A stretch of 64,000 bases of DNA from an uncultured Collinsella sp. GTDB taxonomy: Bacteria > Actinomycetota > Coriobacteriia > Coriobacteriales > Coriobacteriaceae. Of the stretch, positions 13,470 through 21,481 are shown in pieces. Made by a program: the position numbers and the translations under genes. Below the pieces are notes generated by a model. The model made no database searches, had not been told where the DNA came from, and saw nothing but the letters and a program-made list of their open reading frames with translations. The stretch is from assembly GCA_900552685.1 (NCBI GenBank), contig USAJ01000002.1:1-64000 (forward strand). Reading direction: 5' to 3'. Position 1 is the stretch's first letter, and the number at the start of each line of letters is the position of its first letter.

Positions 13470-13505
13470 AAATAGCCTCCGACCGCGGGTGGTCGGAGGC
13501 TATTT
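13470..13505 (-). terminator. clpX terminator
   Basis: AAATAGCCTCCGACC pairs with GGTCGGAGGCTATTT around a short loop. On the minus strand it is followed by TTTTATATA, giving an intrinsic terminator 21 bases after the clpX stop. The stem is symmetrical enough to work in both directions. Confidence 0.85.
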
Positions 13506-13526
13506 GCAAACACGTTTTAGGCAGGT

Positions 13527-14939
13527 CTAGCCGTAGATGCGCTGGGGTTGTTCTTCTCCCTTTACGGAGGCTTCGGTCACGATGACCTTGGTGACGCCCT
13601 CCTCGCTGGGGAGATCGAACATCGTCTGCTGCAGCACGTCCTCGCAGATGGCGCGCAGACCGCGGGCGCCGGTCTTGCGGGCAAGCGCCATGCGGGCGAT
13701 CTCGTGCAGGGCGGCGTTCTCAAACTCAAGCTCAACGTCCTCGAGCTGGAACATCTTGCGGTATTGACGCACCACGGCGTTCTTGGGCTCGGTCAGGATC
13801 GACACCAGGTCGTCCTCGTCGAGCGCCTGCGTCTGGGTGACGACGGGCGTACGGCCCACGAACTCGGGGATCATGCCAAAAGCGTTGAGGTCCTGCGGGA
13901 GCACCTGACGCAGCAGGTCGTTCTCGTCGACCGAGGTGGGGCCGGCGATCTCGGAGTTAAAGCCCACGCCCTTGTTGCCCACGCGATCGGCAATGATCTT
14001 ATCCAGACCCACAAAGGCACCGCCGCAGATAAACAAGATGTTGGTCGTGTCGATCTGTAGCAGCTCCTGCTGGGGATGCTTGCGGCCGCCGGTGGGCGGA
14101 ACGCTGGCCACCGTGCCCTCAAGAATCTTAAGCAGTGCCTGCTGAACGCCCTCGCCCGAAACATCGCGGGTGATGGAGAGGTTCTCGGCCTTGCGGGCAA
14201 TCTTGTCAATCTCGTCCACGTAGATGATGCCCACCTGTGCGCGCTCGATGTCGCCATCGGCGGCGTTGATGAGCTTGAGCAGGATGTTCTCCACGTCCTC
14301 GCCAACGTAGCCAGCCTCGGTGAGCGCGGTAGCGTCGGCGATGGCAAACGGCACCTCGAGGATGCGCGCGAGCGTCTGGGCCAGCAGCGTCTTACCAGTG
14401 CCGGTGGGTCCAAGCAGCAAAATATTGGACTTGGCGAGCTCCACCTCGTCCATATCGTCGTCAAACTGGCCGCCCATGCCCGATGCCTCGTCAAAGGCGG
14501 ACACCGCGGCACCGCCCTCGATCACGCGACGATAGTGGTTGTACACGGCCACCGACATGGCACGCTTAGCGTCCTCCTGGCCCATAACATAGGCCGAAAG
14601 CTCGTCATAGATCTCGTGCGGCGTCGGCACGTGCGTGATGACCTGACGGTCGTCCTCGAGCTCAAAGCCCTCGGTTTCGGGGTCAACGGCGGGCTGGGAC
14701 GCAGCCTGTCCGTGGTCGTTGAGGAAACCCGGCAGATTGCCGTTGCGGGCGGCGTCCATAAAGTCAGAAGCCAGCGACTCCTCAAGGATCTCGGAGCACG
14801 CAGCGACGCACTCGTCGCAGATAAAGATGTTGGTCGGGCCCTTTACGAGACGACGGACCTGGCCCTGCTCTTTTCCGCAGAAGGAGCAGCGGATGGGGTT
14901 GCCGTTCTCGTCAAAGTTGTCCTGCATGTTACCGGCCAT
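13527..14939 (-). CDS. clpX: ATP-dependent Clp protease ATP-binding subunit ClpX
   Basis: AAA+ unfoldase of 470 residues that feeds substrates to ClpP. The N-terminal zinc-binding domain has CSFC (about 18-21) and CDEC (about 40-43). Walker A GPTGTGKT lies at about 180, Walker B IIYVDEIDK at about 245, and the pore loop GYVGED at about 217. The C-terminal small domain includes GARGLRAICEDVL with the sensor-2 Arg. It is directly downstream of clpP with a 1-base gap, the standard clpP-clpX pair. Length is a little above the usual 420 residues owing to an acidic linker after the zinc domain. Start at 14939; Met5 (14927) is an alternative. Confidence 0.97.
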   Translation of the reverse strand: MAGNMQDNFDENGNPIRCSFCGKEQGQVRRLVKGPTNIFICDECVAACSEILEESLASDFMDAARNGNLPGFLNDHGQAASQPAVDPETEGFELEDDRQVITHVPTPHEIYDELSAYVMGQEDAKRAMSVAVYNHYRRVIEGGAAVSAFDEASGMGGQFDDDMDEVELAKSNILLLGPTGTGKTLLAQTLARILEVPFAIADATALTEAGYVGEDVENILLKLINAADGDIERAQVGIIYVDEIDKIARKAENLSITRDVSGEGVQQALLKILEGTVASVPPTGGRKHPQQELLQIDTTNILFICGGAFVGLDKIIADRVGNKGVGFNSEIAGPTSVDENDLLRQVLPQDLNAFGMIPEFVGRTPVVTQTQALDEDDLVSILTEPKNAVVRQYRKMFQLEDVELEFENAALHEIARMALARKTGARGLRAICEDVLQQTMFDLPSEEGVTKVIVTEASVKGEEQPQRIYG

Positions 14940-14940
14940 C

Positions 14941-15573
14941 CTAGGCGTCCTTCGCGGCGAGATCGCGCGAGGTGACGATACGGTCGATCAGGCCGTAGTC
15001 GAGGGCCTCGGCAGCGGTCAGGTAGTTGTCGCGCTCGGTGTCGGACTGGACCTTCTCGATCGGCTGACCCGAGGCATCGGACAGGATCTGGTTGAGCTCG
15101 CGGCGGGTCTTCTTGATCTCCTCGGCCACGATCTCGATCTCGGTCTGCTGGCCCTGGGCACCGCCGCTGGGCTGGTGAATCATGACCTTGGAATGCGGCA
15201 GGCAGAAGCGCTTGCCCTTGGCGCCGGCCGAAAGCAGCACGGCGGCCATGGACGCAGCCATGCCCACGCAGATGGTGGAGACCTGCGGCTTGATGAAGTT
15301 CATGGTGTCCAGAATCGCCAGGCCGGAGTAGACCTCGCCACCGGGCGAATTGATGTAGAGCGAGATATCCTTCTCGGCATCCTGGCTCTCAAGATGCAGC
15401 AGCTGGGCAACGACCAGGTTGGCGCTGACGGAGTTGATCTCCTCGCCCAAGAAGATGATGCGGTCGTTGAGCAGGCGCGAATAGATATCGTAGCTGCGCT
15501 CGCCGCGCGGCGTCTGCTCGATAACGTATGGCACGAGGGCGGAATCGAACTTAGCGATCATACGCATCTCCAT
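14941..15573 (-). CDS. clpP: ATP-dependent Clp protease proteolytic subunit
   Basis: Serine peptidase subunit (210 residues) forming the tetradecameric chamber used by ClpX. The catalytic Ser lies in CVGMAASMAAV (about 108), His in PHSKVMIHQPSGG (about 133), and Asp in ALDYGLIDRIV (about 182). Three ATG codons lie within 15 bases at the start; GGAG six bases before the third (15561) makes that a good alternative start, shortening the protein by four residues. It forms a transcription unit with clpX and follows tig, separated by a region with an 11-bp perfect inverted repeat. Confidence 0.97.
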   Translation of the reverse strand: MEMRMIAKFDSALVPYVIEQTPRGERSYDIYSRLLNDRIIFLGEEINSVSANLVVAQLLHLESQDAEKDISLYINSPGGEVYSGLAILDTMNFIKPQVSTICVGMAASMAAVLLSAGAKGKRFCLPHSKVMIHQPSGGAQGQQTEIEIVAEEIKKTRRELNQILSDASGQPIEKVQSDTERDNYLTAAEALDYGLIDRIVTSRDLAAKDA

Positions 15574-15606
15574 TTCTCTTACGGACCAATAGTGGTTCTA
15601 GACAAA

Positions 15607-15647
15607 CGTACGGTGCCCGCATGCTATGCATTGGCTGGCACCGTACG
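15607..15647. promoter_or_regulatory. Perfect inverted repeat between tig and clpP
   Basis: CGTACGGTGCC and its exact complement GGCACCGTACG are separated by 19 bases in the leader of clpP. There is no T-run. It could be a terminator-like stem after tig or an operator or RNA hairpin controlling clpPX. A second short repeat, AACCGG-N4-CCGGTT, lies next to it. Confidence 0.4.
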
Positions 15648-15723
15648 AAGCAACCGGATAACCGGTTTATAACTTTACCCCATCACGGGCGCATCCATGC
15701 GCTCGCGGAAAAGGTGGCGAGAA

Positions 15724-17022
15724 TTACTCGGCGTCCTTGGCGGTCTCGTCGACCTCGGTCACCTTGGCGTTCTCGACCAGGTGGTCGACGGCCTTGGAGC
15801 GACGGATGGACTCGCGGACGGCAGGCATGCGGCCATCGGCGATGAACTCGGCCTTGGAAGCCTCGACGTCCTTAACGCCAGCCTTCTCGAACTCGGCGTT
15901 GATGTCGTCCTCGGTGACCACGATCTTGAGCTCACGGGCGAGGGCGTCGAGAGCCAGGGACTCACGGGCGACGTCGTTAGCCTGCTTGTGCAGGTCGCCG
16001 ATGAACTGCTCCATGGTCAGGCCGGAAGCGGGCAGCCAGGTGTCCAGGGTCATGCCACGGGCAGCGAGGTTGGACAGGAAGTTCTGGCCAAGCTCCTCAA
16101 AGACGGACTGCTCGTAGTCGGCGTCCATCTCGTCGAGCTGCAAACGCTCGGCGAGAGCGGAGACGCAACGGTTCTCCTTCTCGGCCGGGAGGCGAGAAGC
16201 CTTGTCCTGCTCGATCTCGATCTTGATGGCGTCGCGCATAGCGTCGATGCTGTCGAAGCCAAAGTCGGACTTGACGAGCTCGTCGGTGAGCTCGGGGGTG
16301 TTGCGGACCTTGATGCCCTTGACGGTGACCTCGACGGTGTGGGTCTCGGCCTCCTCGCCCTCCTCGACCTCGTCGGTCCAGGTGACGGTCTTGACGTCGT
16401 CGACGTTAGCGCCGATCAGGGCCTCGTTGAACTCCTTGGGGTTGCTGTCGCTACCGGCGATGAGCATACGGCCCTCGGCGGCGAAGTTGTCGGCGTTCTC
16501 GACGGCCTTGAGGTCGACGGTCACATAGTCGTCAGCCTCGACGGCGCGACCCTCGACGTCCTCGAAGGTGGCACGGTAGTTGAGGAGCATCTCGACCTGG
16601 TTGTTGATCTCGGACTCGGTGACCTCCGCAGGGGGCATCTCGATCTCGACAGCGTCGAAGGAGGAGAGCTCGGCAGCGGGACGCAGGGAGAACTCGACGG
16701 TGTAGGTGTAGTCCTCGTGATCCTTGGCGAGGTCGAGGTCCTTGTAGTCACCGTTCTTGGTGGGGACGATGTCCAGCTCGTTGAGGACGGCGGGCTCGTT
16801 GGCGGCGATCAGGTCGTTGGTGGCCTGAGCGAGGGTAGCCTCGGCGCCAAGTGCGGAGTCGATGACCGGACGGGGAGCCTTACCGGCACGGAAGCCCGGG
16901 AAGCGGTACTTCTTGGCGGTGTCCTTGTAGGCCTTCTTGATCGCGGCGTCGACGTCGGCGGCCGGGATGGTGACCGTAGCGGTGAGCTTGGCGTCCTTGA
17001 CGTCAGAAGCGGTGATGTTCAA
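15724..17022 (-). CDS. tig: Trigger factor
   Basis: Ribosome-associated chaperone and prolyl isomerase of about 432 residues. The N-terminal ribosome-binding domain has the signature KYRFPGFRAGKAPRPVI (about 40-56); the FKBP-like isomerase domain spans about 155-240 (VEADDYVTVDLKA onward); the rest is the helical chaperone body with an acidic tail. I chose TTG 17022, six bases after AGGAGG, giving the N-terminus MNITASDVKDAKL; ATG 17037 would place the AGGAGG inside the gene. It precedes clpPX, the classical tig-clpP-clpX order, and lies next to a tRNA-Leu gene. Confidence 0.95.
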   Translation of the reverse strand: MNITASDVKDAKLTATVTIPAADVDAAIKKAYKDTAKKYRFPGFRAGKAPRPVIDSALGAEATLAQATNDLIAANEPAVLNELDIVPTKNGDYKDLDLAKDHEDYTYTVEFSLRPAAELSSFDAVEIEMPPAEVTESEINNQVEMLLNYRATFEDVEGRAVEADDYVTVDLKAVENADNFAAEGRMLIAGSDSNPKEFNEALIGANVDDVKTVTWTDEVEEGEEAETHTVEVTVKGIKVRNTPELTDELVKSDFGFDSIDAMRDAIKIEIEQDKASRLPAEKENRCVSALAERLQLDEMDADYEQSVFEELGQNFLSNLAARGMTLDTWLPASGLTMEQFIGDLHKQANDVARESLALDALARELKIVVTEDDINAEFEKAGVKDVEASKAEFIADGRMPAVRESIRRSKAVDHLVENAKVTEVDETAKDAE

Positions 17023-17113
17023 CACGTTCCTCCTCATACTGCCCAGCTTATCTGAGGTGCTGGTACCTTTATGCAACAAAGTGTCGCGACGGCCAAGGCC
17101 GACGCAGGTGCGA

Positions 17114-17197
17114 TGGTGCGGGCGAAAGGACTCGAACCTTCACGGGAATCCCACCAGAACCTAAATCTGGCGCGTCTACCAATTCCGCCACGCCCGC
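17114..17197 (-). tRNA. tRNA-Leu (anticodon UAG)
   Basis: 84 bases with encoded CCA. Acceptor GCGGGCG pairs with CGCCCGC, the anticodon loop in CCAGATTTAGGTTCTGG gives UAG, and there is a long variable arm and a T-loop GTTCGAGTC, as expected for a class II tRNA-Leu. Confidence 0.95.
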
Positions 17198-17298
17198 ATG
17201 AGCGCACAGACTAGGAATGATAGCAGATACGAACGGCAAGCGCACGCACACGTTTTTAGCTCACGACCTCACCACGAGCGCAAGGCATCCCATCTCAT

Positions 17299-17367
17299 AA
17301 GTTGCGGTGAAATAGTTCCTGTTTGGGGCTCCAGTCCTCCAAAACAGGAACTATTCCACCGCAACTT
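17299..17367. repeat. Palindromic repeat family A, copy 1
   Basis: AAGTTGCGGTGAAATAGTTC is followed by a spacer and a near-perfect complement ending CCACCGCAACTT. Arms are about 22 bases with one mismatch; the central spacer is not conserved among copies (46813-46881 and 48125-48192). All three are intergenic. Confidence 0.85.
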
Positions 17368-17468
17368 CGGTGCGACTCGGCAGTCTGGCGGTGCTGGCCA
17401 TGCGCCGGAAAGCGTGTCCCAGCTTGGGGCCTCGGAATGGGATGCGGCTTCCGCTATAGCCATCAACC

Positions 17469-17514
17469 GGAAACTGCAACCCGTTTTGAGCCCCTATTCC
17501 GGGATGCACTTTCC
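17469..17514. repeat. Palindromic repeat family B, copy 1 (degenerate)
   Basis: GGAAACTGCAACCCG pairs with CGGGATGCACTTTCC with two mismatches across a 16-base loop. A better-preserved copy follows at 17531-17576. Confidence 0.6.
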
Positions 17515-17530
17515 GCCGAGGGCCTCAAAC

Positions 17531-17576
17531 GGAAACTGCAGCCCACAATTCGGTCGAAAAGTGGGCTGCAGTTTCC
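17531..17576. repeat. Palindromic repeat family B, copy 2
   Basis: GGAAACTGCAGCCCAC and its exact complement GTGGGCTGCAGTTTCC form a 16-bp stem with a 14-base loop. It is a possible terminator-like stem for the gene ending at 17614. Confidence 0.75.
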
Positions 17577-17613
17577 CCGGGCTAGGCAAAGAGCGGCGGA
17601 TGCGTCGCCTCGC

Positions 17614-20445
17614 CTACTCCCCCAGCAGGGCCTTCTCGGGCGTGATGGGCAGCGAGCGAACCTGGTGGCCGGTGGCGTGTGCGACGGCCGAGGCCACGGC
17701 GGCGAGTGGCGTGTTGATGACGACCTCGCCGATCGACTTGGCGCCAAACGGACCCGTCGGCTCGTAGCTCGGCTCAAAGGCCACGCGAATGCTGCCGATA
17801 TCCAGGCGCGTGGGCAGCTTATAGCTCATAAAGTTGCCGGTGCGCAGGCGGCCGCGGTCGTCATGCTCGACGATCTCGTAGAGCGCGTGGCCGATACCCT
17901 GAGCAATGCCGCCCTCGGCCTGGACGCGCGCGAGCGCCTCATTGATCACGGTGCCGCAGTCCACAGCCGCCGCATAGTCCACCACGGTCACCTTGCCGGT
18001 GGCCTTGTCGACCTCGACCTCGGCAATGCCGGCCATAAACGGCGGAGGCGAAACGGGCAGGCAGGCAGAGGCATGTGAGGTCAGCGCGTCGCCGCCCGCG
18101 ATGTTCTTGACGCACAGGTTGGCAAAGTCACGCAGCGTGAGGTAGCGGTTCTGCTCGCGCGCGGCACGCTCGTCGGACAGACGCACGTACTGGCCATCGA
18201 AGACCACGTCGGCGGCGTCCACGTCCCACATCTGGGCTGCCTTGGCGCAAATCTTCTCACGCAGCTCGGTCGCGGCGTTCTTGGCGGCAAGGCCCGTCAC
18301 GTACGTACCCGAGCTCGCGTACGAGCCGGCATCGAACGGCGACACGTCGGTGTCCACGCCGCGCACCACGATAAGCGAGCTCTCCACGCCCAGCTCCTCG
18401 GCGGCAATCTGCGCCAGAATCGTGTCGACGCCCATGCCGTTATCGGTGGCGCCGGTGCCGATGGTAATGAAGCCGTCCTCTTCCAAGCGCATGTCGATGC
18501 CGGCGATATCCACGTTGGAGATGCCCGAACCCTGCATGGTGAGCGCGCAGCCCAGGGCGCGCACGCGGTCGCCCAGGTCCACGGCTAGCGGCTTGTCGCG
18601 CCAGCCGATCATGTCCATCGCGCGCAGCAGGCAGCGGTCGAGCGCGCAGGCGTTGAGCTTCTCGTTGTAGTACTGCGGCATGATCTCGCCCTCGCGCACG
18701 ATGTTCTTAAGGCGCAGGTCGGCGGGATCCATGTGCAGCATGTCGGCGAGCTCGTTGACGGCGCTCTCCACGGCAAACTGGCCCTGGGTGGCACCGTAGC
18801 CGCGATATGCGCCGCCGCGGTTGGTGTTGGTGTAGACGGCGTCCCACCTAAAGCGGCTCGCCTTCACGTGGTTGTAGATGGGCAGGCTCTTGTGGCCCGA
18901 AAGGCCGATCGTCGTGGTGGCATGCTCGCCATACGCACCGGCGTTGGACAGCGTATGCAGGTCGATGGCCGTGATGGTGCCGTCGTTCATGGCGCCCAGC
19001 TTAACGGTCATCTGCATCTGATGGCGCGAGTTGCCCGCAGTGATGGTCTCCTCACGGGTGTAGCAGCAGTAACTCGGACGACCGGTCTGCTGGGTCACGA
19101 ACGCCACGAAGATCTCGCAGCAGCCCGTCTGCTTGGAGCCAAAGCCACCGCCGATGCGCGGCTTAATGACCTGCACCTGCGACTGCGGAATGTCGAGCGA
19201 CTGCGCGACCATGCGGCGCACGTGGAAGGGCACCTGCGTAGAAGTGGTCACCGAAATGCGGCCGAAGGCGTCGGTCGTCGCGAAGGCGCGGAAGGTTTCC
19301 ATGGGCGCGGTCTGCGTCGCCTGACTGGTGTAGGTGCGCTCAAAGACGATGTCGCTCTGGGCGAACGCCTCGTCAAGGTTGCCAAAATCGCTGGTACCGC
19401 TGCACACCAGGTTGCGCGGAACGTCGCCGCCCTGCGGAAACATAAAGGTCACGTCGCCCTCGGGGTGGACCACGATGTCGTTATCGAGCGCCTGGGTAAA
19501 GTCGAGCAGGGGCTCGAGTACCTCGTAGTCGACCTTGATGAGCTTGAGCGCCTTGTCGGCGGCCTCCTCGGTTTCGGCGGCGACGATAGCCACCTCCTCG
19601 TTTTGGTAACGGACGAGATTCTCGAGAATCAGGCGGTCGTAGGGACTCGGCTGCGGATAGCTCTGGCCGGCGATGGTAAAGCGGCGCTTGGGCACGTCCT
19701 CGTAAGTGTAGACGCCCACCACGCCGGGCACCTTCAGGGCGCGCGACGTATCGATGGAGCGTATCTTGGCGCGGGCATACGGGCTGCGCTTGAGCTTGAC
19801 GATCAGGGCGCCGGCGGGCACCAGGTCGCCCGTGTAGACGGGACGGCCCTCGAGCAGGGCCTTCGAGTCCTTCTTGGGCTGCTTGTGAGTGATCTGCTTG
19901 TAGGAGACGCCGTCGCAGCTGGTATCGTTGACCGGCAGTTCGGGCATCTCAAAGCCCACCTGCACGCCGGACTCGTTAAGGAAGTGGACGATGGCGCGCA
20001 GCTGGCTTTCGTAGCCACTGCAACGGCAGAGGTTGCCGGCGAGCTGGCGCGAGAGCTCCTCGCGCGTGGCGACAAGGCTCGGGTCCTCCTTGGCGGCGCG
20101 GGCAAGCGCCAGCACGTTCATGATAAGGCCGGGGGCGCAAAAACCGCACTGCTCGGCGCCTTCGGCAGCCATCGCGCGGGCGAGCGCCTCGGACTCGGCC
20201 TTGAGGCCCTCGAGCGTGGTGATGGTATGGCCCTCAACACGGGCGGCGGGAACCGAGCAGCTCAGCACCGGGTCGCCGTCGAGCCACACCGTGCACAGAC
20301 CGCAGTTGGTGGTCTCGCAGGCGCAGCGCACCGACGCGCAGCCCTGCTCGCGCAGCAGCGCAAAGAGCATAGTGTCGGGGGCAATCTGAACCTTGACCTT
20401 GCGGCCGTTGAGCGTAAAGGAAAGATCGATGAGTTTGGCAGCCAT
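17614..20445 (-). CDS. Molybdenum hydroxylase: fused 2Fe-2S and molybdopterin subunits (XdhD-like)
   Basis: Predicted 943-residue xanthine-dehydrogenase family protein. Residues 1-165 hold two 2Fe-2S clusters: plant-ferredoxin type (CASVRCACETTNCGLC) and helical type (CGFC and CRCSG near 100-150). From about 195 the molybdenum cofactor-binding domains follow, with IGGGFGSKQ near 435 and GAYRGYGATQGQFAVESA near 545; a Glu expected for catalysis lies near the C-terminus (GAKSIGEV). This iron-sulfur plus molybdenum fusion matches E. coli XdhD (YgfN) in layout, with the FAD subunit encoded next door. E. coli XdhD sits in a selenium-linked cluster, and this gene lies 2.7 kb from mobA and sel genes, so a selenium-dependent hydroxylase acting on a purine or another N-heterocycle is conceivable. 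The substrate cannot be deduced. Confidence 0.88.
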   Translation of the reverse strand: MAAKLIDLSFTLNGRKVKVQIAPDTMLFALLREQGCASVRCACETTNCGLCTVWLDGDPVLSCSVPAARVEGHTITTLEGLKAESEALARAMAAEGAEQCGFCAPGLIMNVLALARAAKEDPSLVATREELSRQLAGNLCRCSGYESQLRAIVHFLNESGVQVGFEMPELPVNDTSCDGVSYKQITHKQPKKDSKALLEGRPVYTGDLVPAGALIVKLKRSPYARAKIRSIDTSRALKVPGVVGVYTYEDVPKRRFTIAGQSYPQPSPYDRLILENLVRYQNEEVAIVAAETEEAADKALKLIKVDYEVLEPLLDFTQALDNDIVVHPEGDVTFMFPQGGDVPRNLVCSGTSDFGNLDEAFAQSDIVFERTYTSQATQTAPMETFRAFATTDAFGRISVTTSTQVPFHVRRMVAQSLDIPQSQVQVIKPRIGGGFGSKQTGCCEIFVAFVTQQTGRPSYCCYTREETITAGNSRHQMQMTVKLGAMNDGTITAIDLHTLSNAGAYGEHATTTIGLSGHKSLPIYNHVKASRFRWDAVYTNTNRGGAYRGYGATQGQFAVESAVNELADMLHMDPADLRLKNIVREGEIMPQYYNEKLNACALDRCLLRAMDMIGWRDKPLAVDLGDRVRALGCALTMQGSGISNVDIAGIDMRLEEDGFITIGTGATDNGMGVDTILAQIAAEELGVESSLIVVRGVDTDVSPFDAGSYASSGTYVTGLAAKNAATELREKICAKAAQMWDVDAADVVFDGQYVRLSDERAAREQNRYLTLRDFANLCVKNIAGGDALTSHASACLPVSPPPFMAGIAEVEVDKATGKVTVVDYAAAVDCGTVINEALARVQAEGGIAQGIGHALYEIVEHDDRGRLRTGNFMSYKLPTRLDIGSIRVAFEPSYEPTGPFGAKSIGEVVINTPLAAVASAVAHATGHQVRSLPITPEKALLGE

Positions 20446-21359
20446 TAGCGCACCTCGCTAGAATCGACGCCGGGCACGCGGCGGCAGGAATACTCGTCCG
20501 TGGCAAACTTAGGAATCTGCACGCCCTCGAGCTCGTGGGCAAGCGCGGCCGAAAGCTCGATGCCGGCGGCGCGGCGCACAGCCTGGATGGCGAGCGGGGC
20601 CGAGATGCGGCGGCGGTAGTCGGCCGAGCCCCACAGGTTGGTGCCGTAGCTCAGCGAGCGTACGGACGCGGTCAGGGCGCGCAGCTCGTCCTCGGAAGGC
20701 TGCTCGGCGGTAAGGCCGCATGCCTCACCTTGCAGCAGGGTCGCGCGCAGCGGGCGGGCACCCACGGTGACGTGCCAGGAGCCGTTCCACCAGGCGGCGG
20801 TGACGTTGAGCGAGGGGAAGTCGGTCGCGGCCTTGCGCACGGCCTCATAGCTTGCGCGGTAATCGTGCTTAACGACCACCACGTGCTCGATCACGTCGCG
20901 CACGTAACCCATGTCCACGAACTCGGCGAGCGGCACGCGGCCGGCGCCCGTCAGCTCAACATAGGAATCGAGCGCGAGGAAGGCGGAGAGCACGTCCGAG
21001 AAGCCAAAGCGGCCGTAAATGCTGCCGCCCACCGTGGCGGTATTGCGCAGCTGCACGCCCACGATATCGTGGACGGCGAACTCAAAGACATGGTTGACAA
21101 GCGCGTTGAGCCCGGCATGACGCTCGAGCTGGCGCAGGGTGCACATGGCACCGATGCGAAACTCGGTCTCGGTCTCCTCGATCTGATCGAGTCCGCAGGC
21201 CGAAAGGTCAATCGCCGTCGCCACACGACGCGAACCCAGGCGCATCCAGATGCCGCCGCCCACAATCTTGTTGTTGCGGTTCTTCTGTAAGAGCTCATAG
21301 GCTTCGGCCGCGCTTCCAACACGGACGTAGGTACCGAACTTGAGCACGTTCTCCCCCAT
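20445..21359 (-). CDS. Molybdenum hydroxylase FAD-binding subunit
   Basis: Predicted FAD subunit of 304 residues, CoxM/XdhB/YgfM-like. FAD-binding signatures are KIVGGGIWMRLG (about 31-42) and the segment IVGVQLRNTATVGGSIYGRFGFSD (positions about 99-122), where family members carry IRNxATxGGN. The C-terminal CO-dehydrogenase flavoprotein domain follows from about 180. Its stop overlaps the start of the fused 2Fe-2S/Mo subunit gene by one base, so the two are translationally coupled and form a heterodimeric enzyme. Start ATG 21359 follows GGGAGAA. Confidence 0.85.
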   Translation of the reverse strand: MGENVLKFGTYVRVGSAAEAYELLQKNRNNKIVGGGIWMRLGSRRVATAIDLSACGLDQIEETETEFRIGAMCTLRQLERHAGLNALVNHVFEFAVHDIVGVQLRNTATVGGSIYGRFGFSDVLSAFLALDSYVELTGAGRVPLAEFVDMGYVRDVIEHVVVVKHDYRASYEAVRKAATDFPSLNVTAAWWNGSWHVTVGARPLRATLLQGEACGLTAEQPSEDELRALTASVRSLSYGTNLWGSADYRRRISAPLAIQAVRRAAGIELSAALAHELEGVQIPKFATDEYSCRRVPGVDSSEVR

Positions 21360-21422
21360 CTCTTTACTTGTCCAGTACCCCTAAGTGTACCAAACGAGGG
21401 CGCACAGCCCTCGCCACCATAG

Positions 21423-21455
21423 AAAAAGGCTCCCAGCCGGAATGGCTGGGAGCCT
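21423..21455 (-). terminator. gdhA terminator
   Basis: GGCTCCCAGCC and GGCTGGGAGCC form an 11-bp stem with a 5-base loop. On the minus strand it is followed by TTTTTCT, 27 bases after the gdhA stop. Confidence 0.9.
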
Positions 21456-21481
21456 CATCACATGCTATGTCGAGCGAAGAT

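Larger units (their letters stand above)
17198..17613. other. Intergenic cluster of short palindromic repeats
   Basis: No gene is visible. The stretch contains one copy of the GTTGCGGTGAAATAGTTCC palindrome and two copies of a GGAAACTGCA palindrome, listed separately. The last of these lies 38 bases beyond the molybdenum hydroxylase stop codon and may serve as its terminator. Confidence 0.7.
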
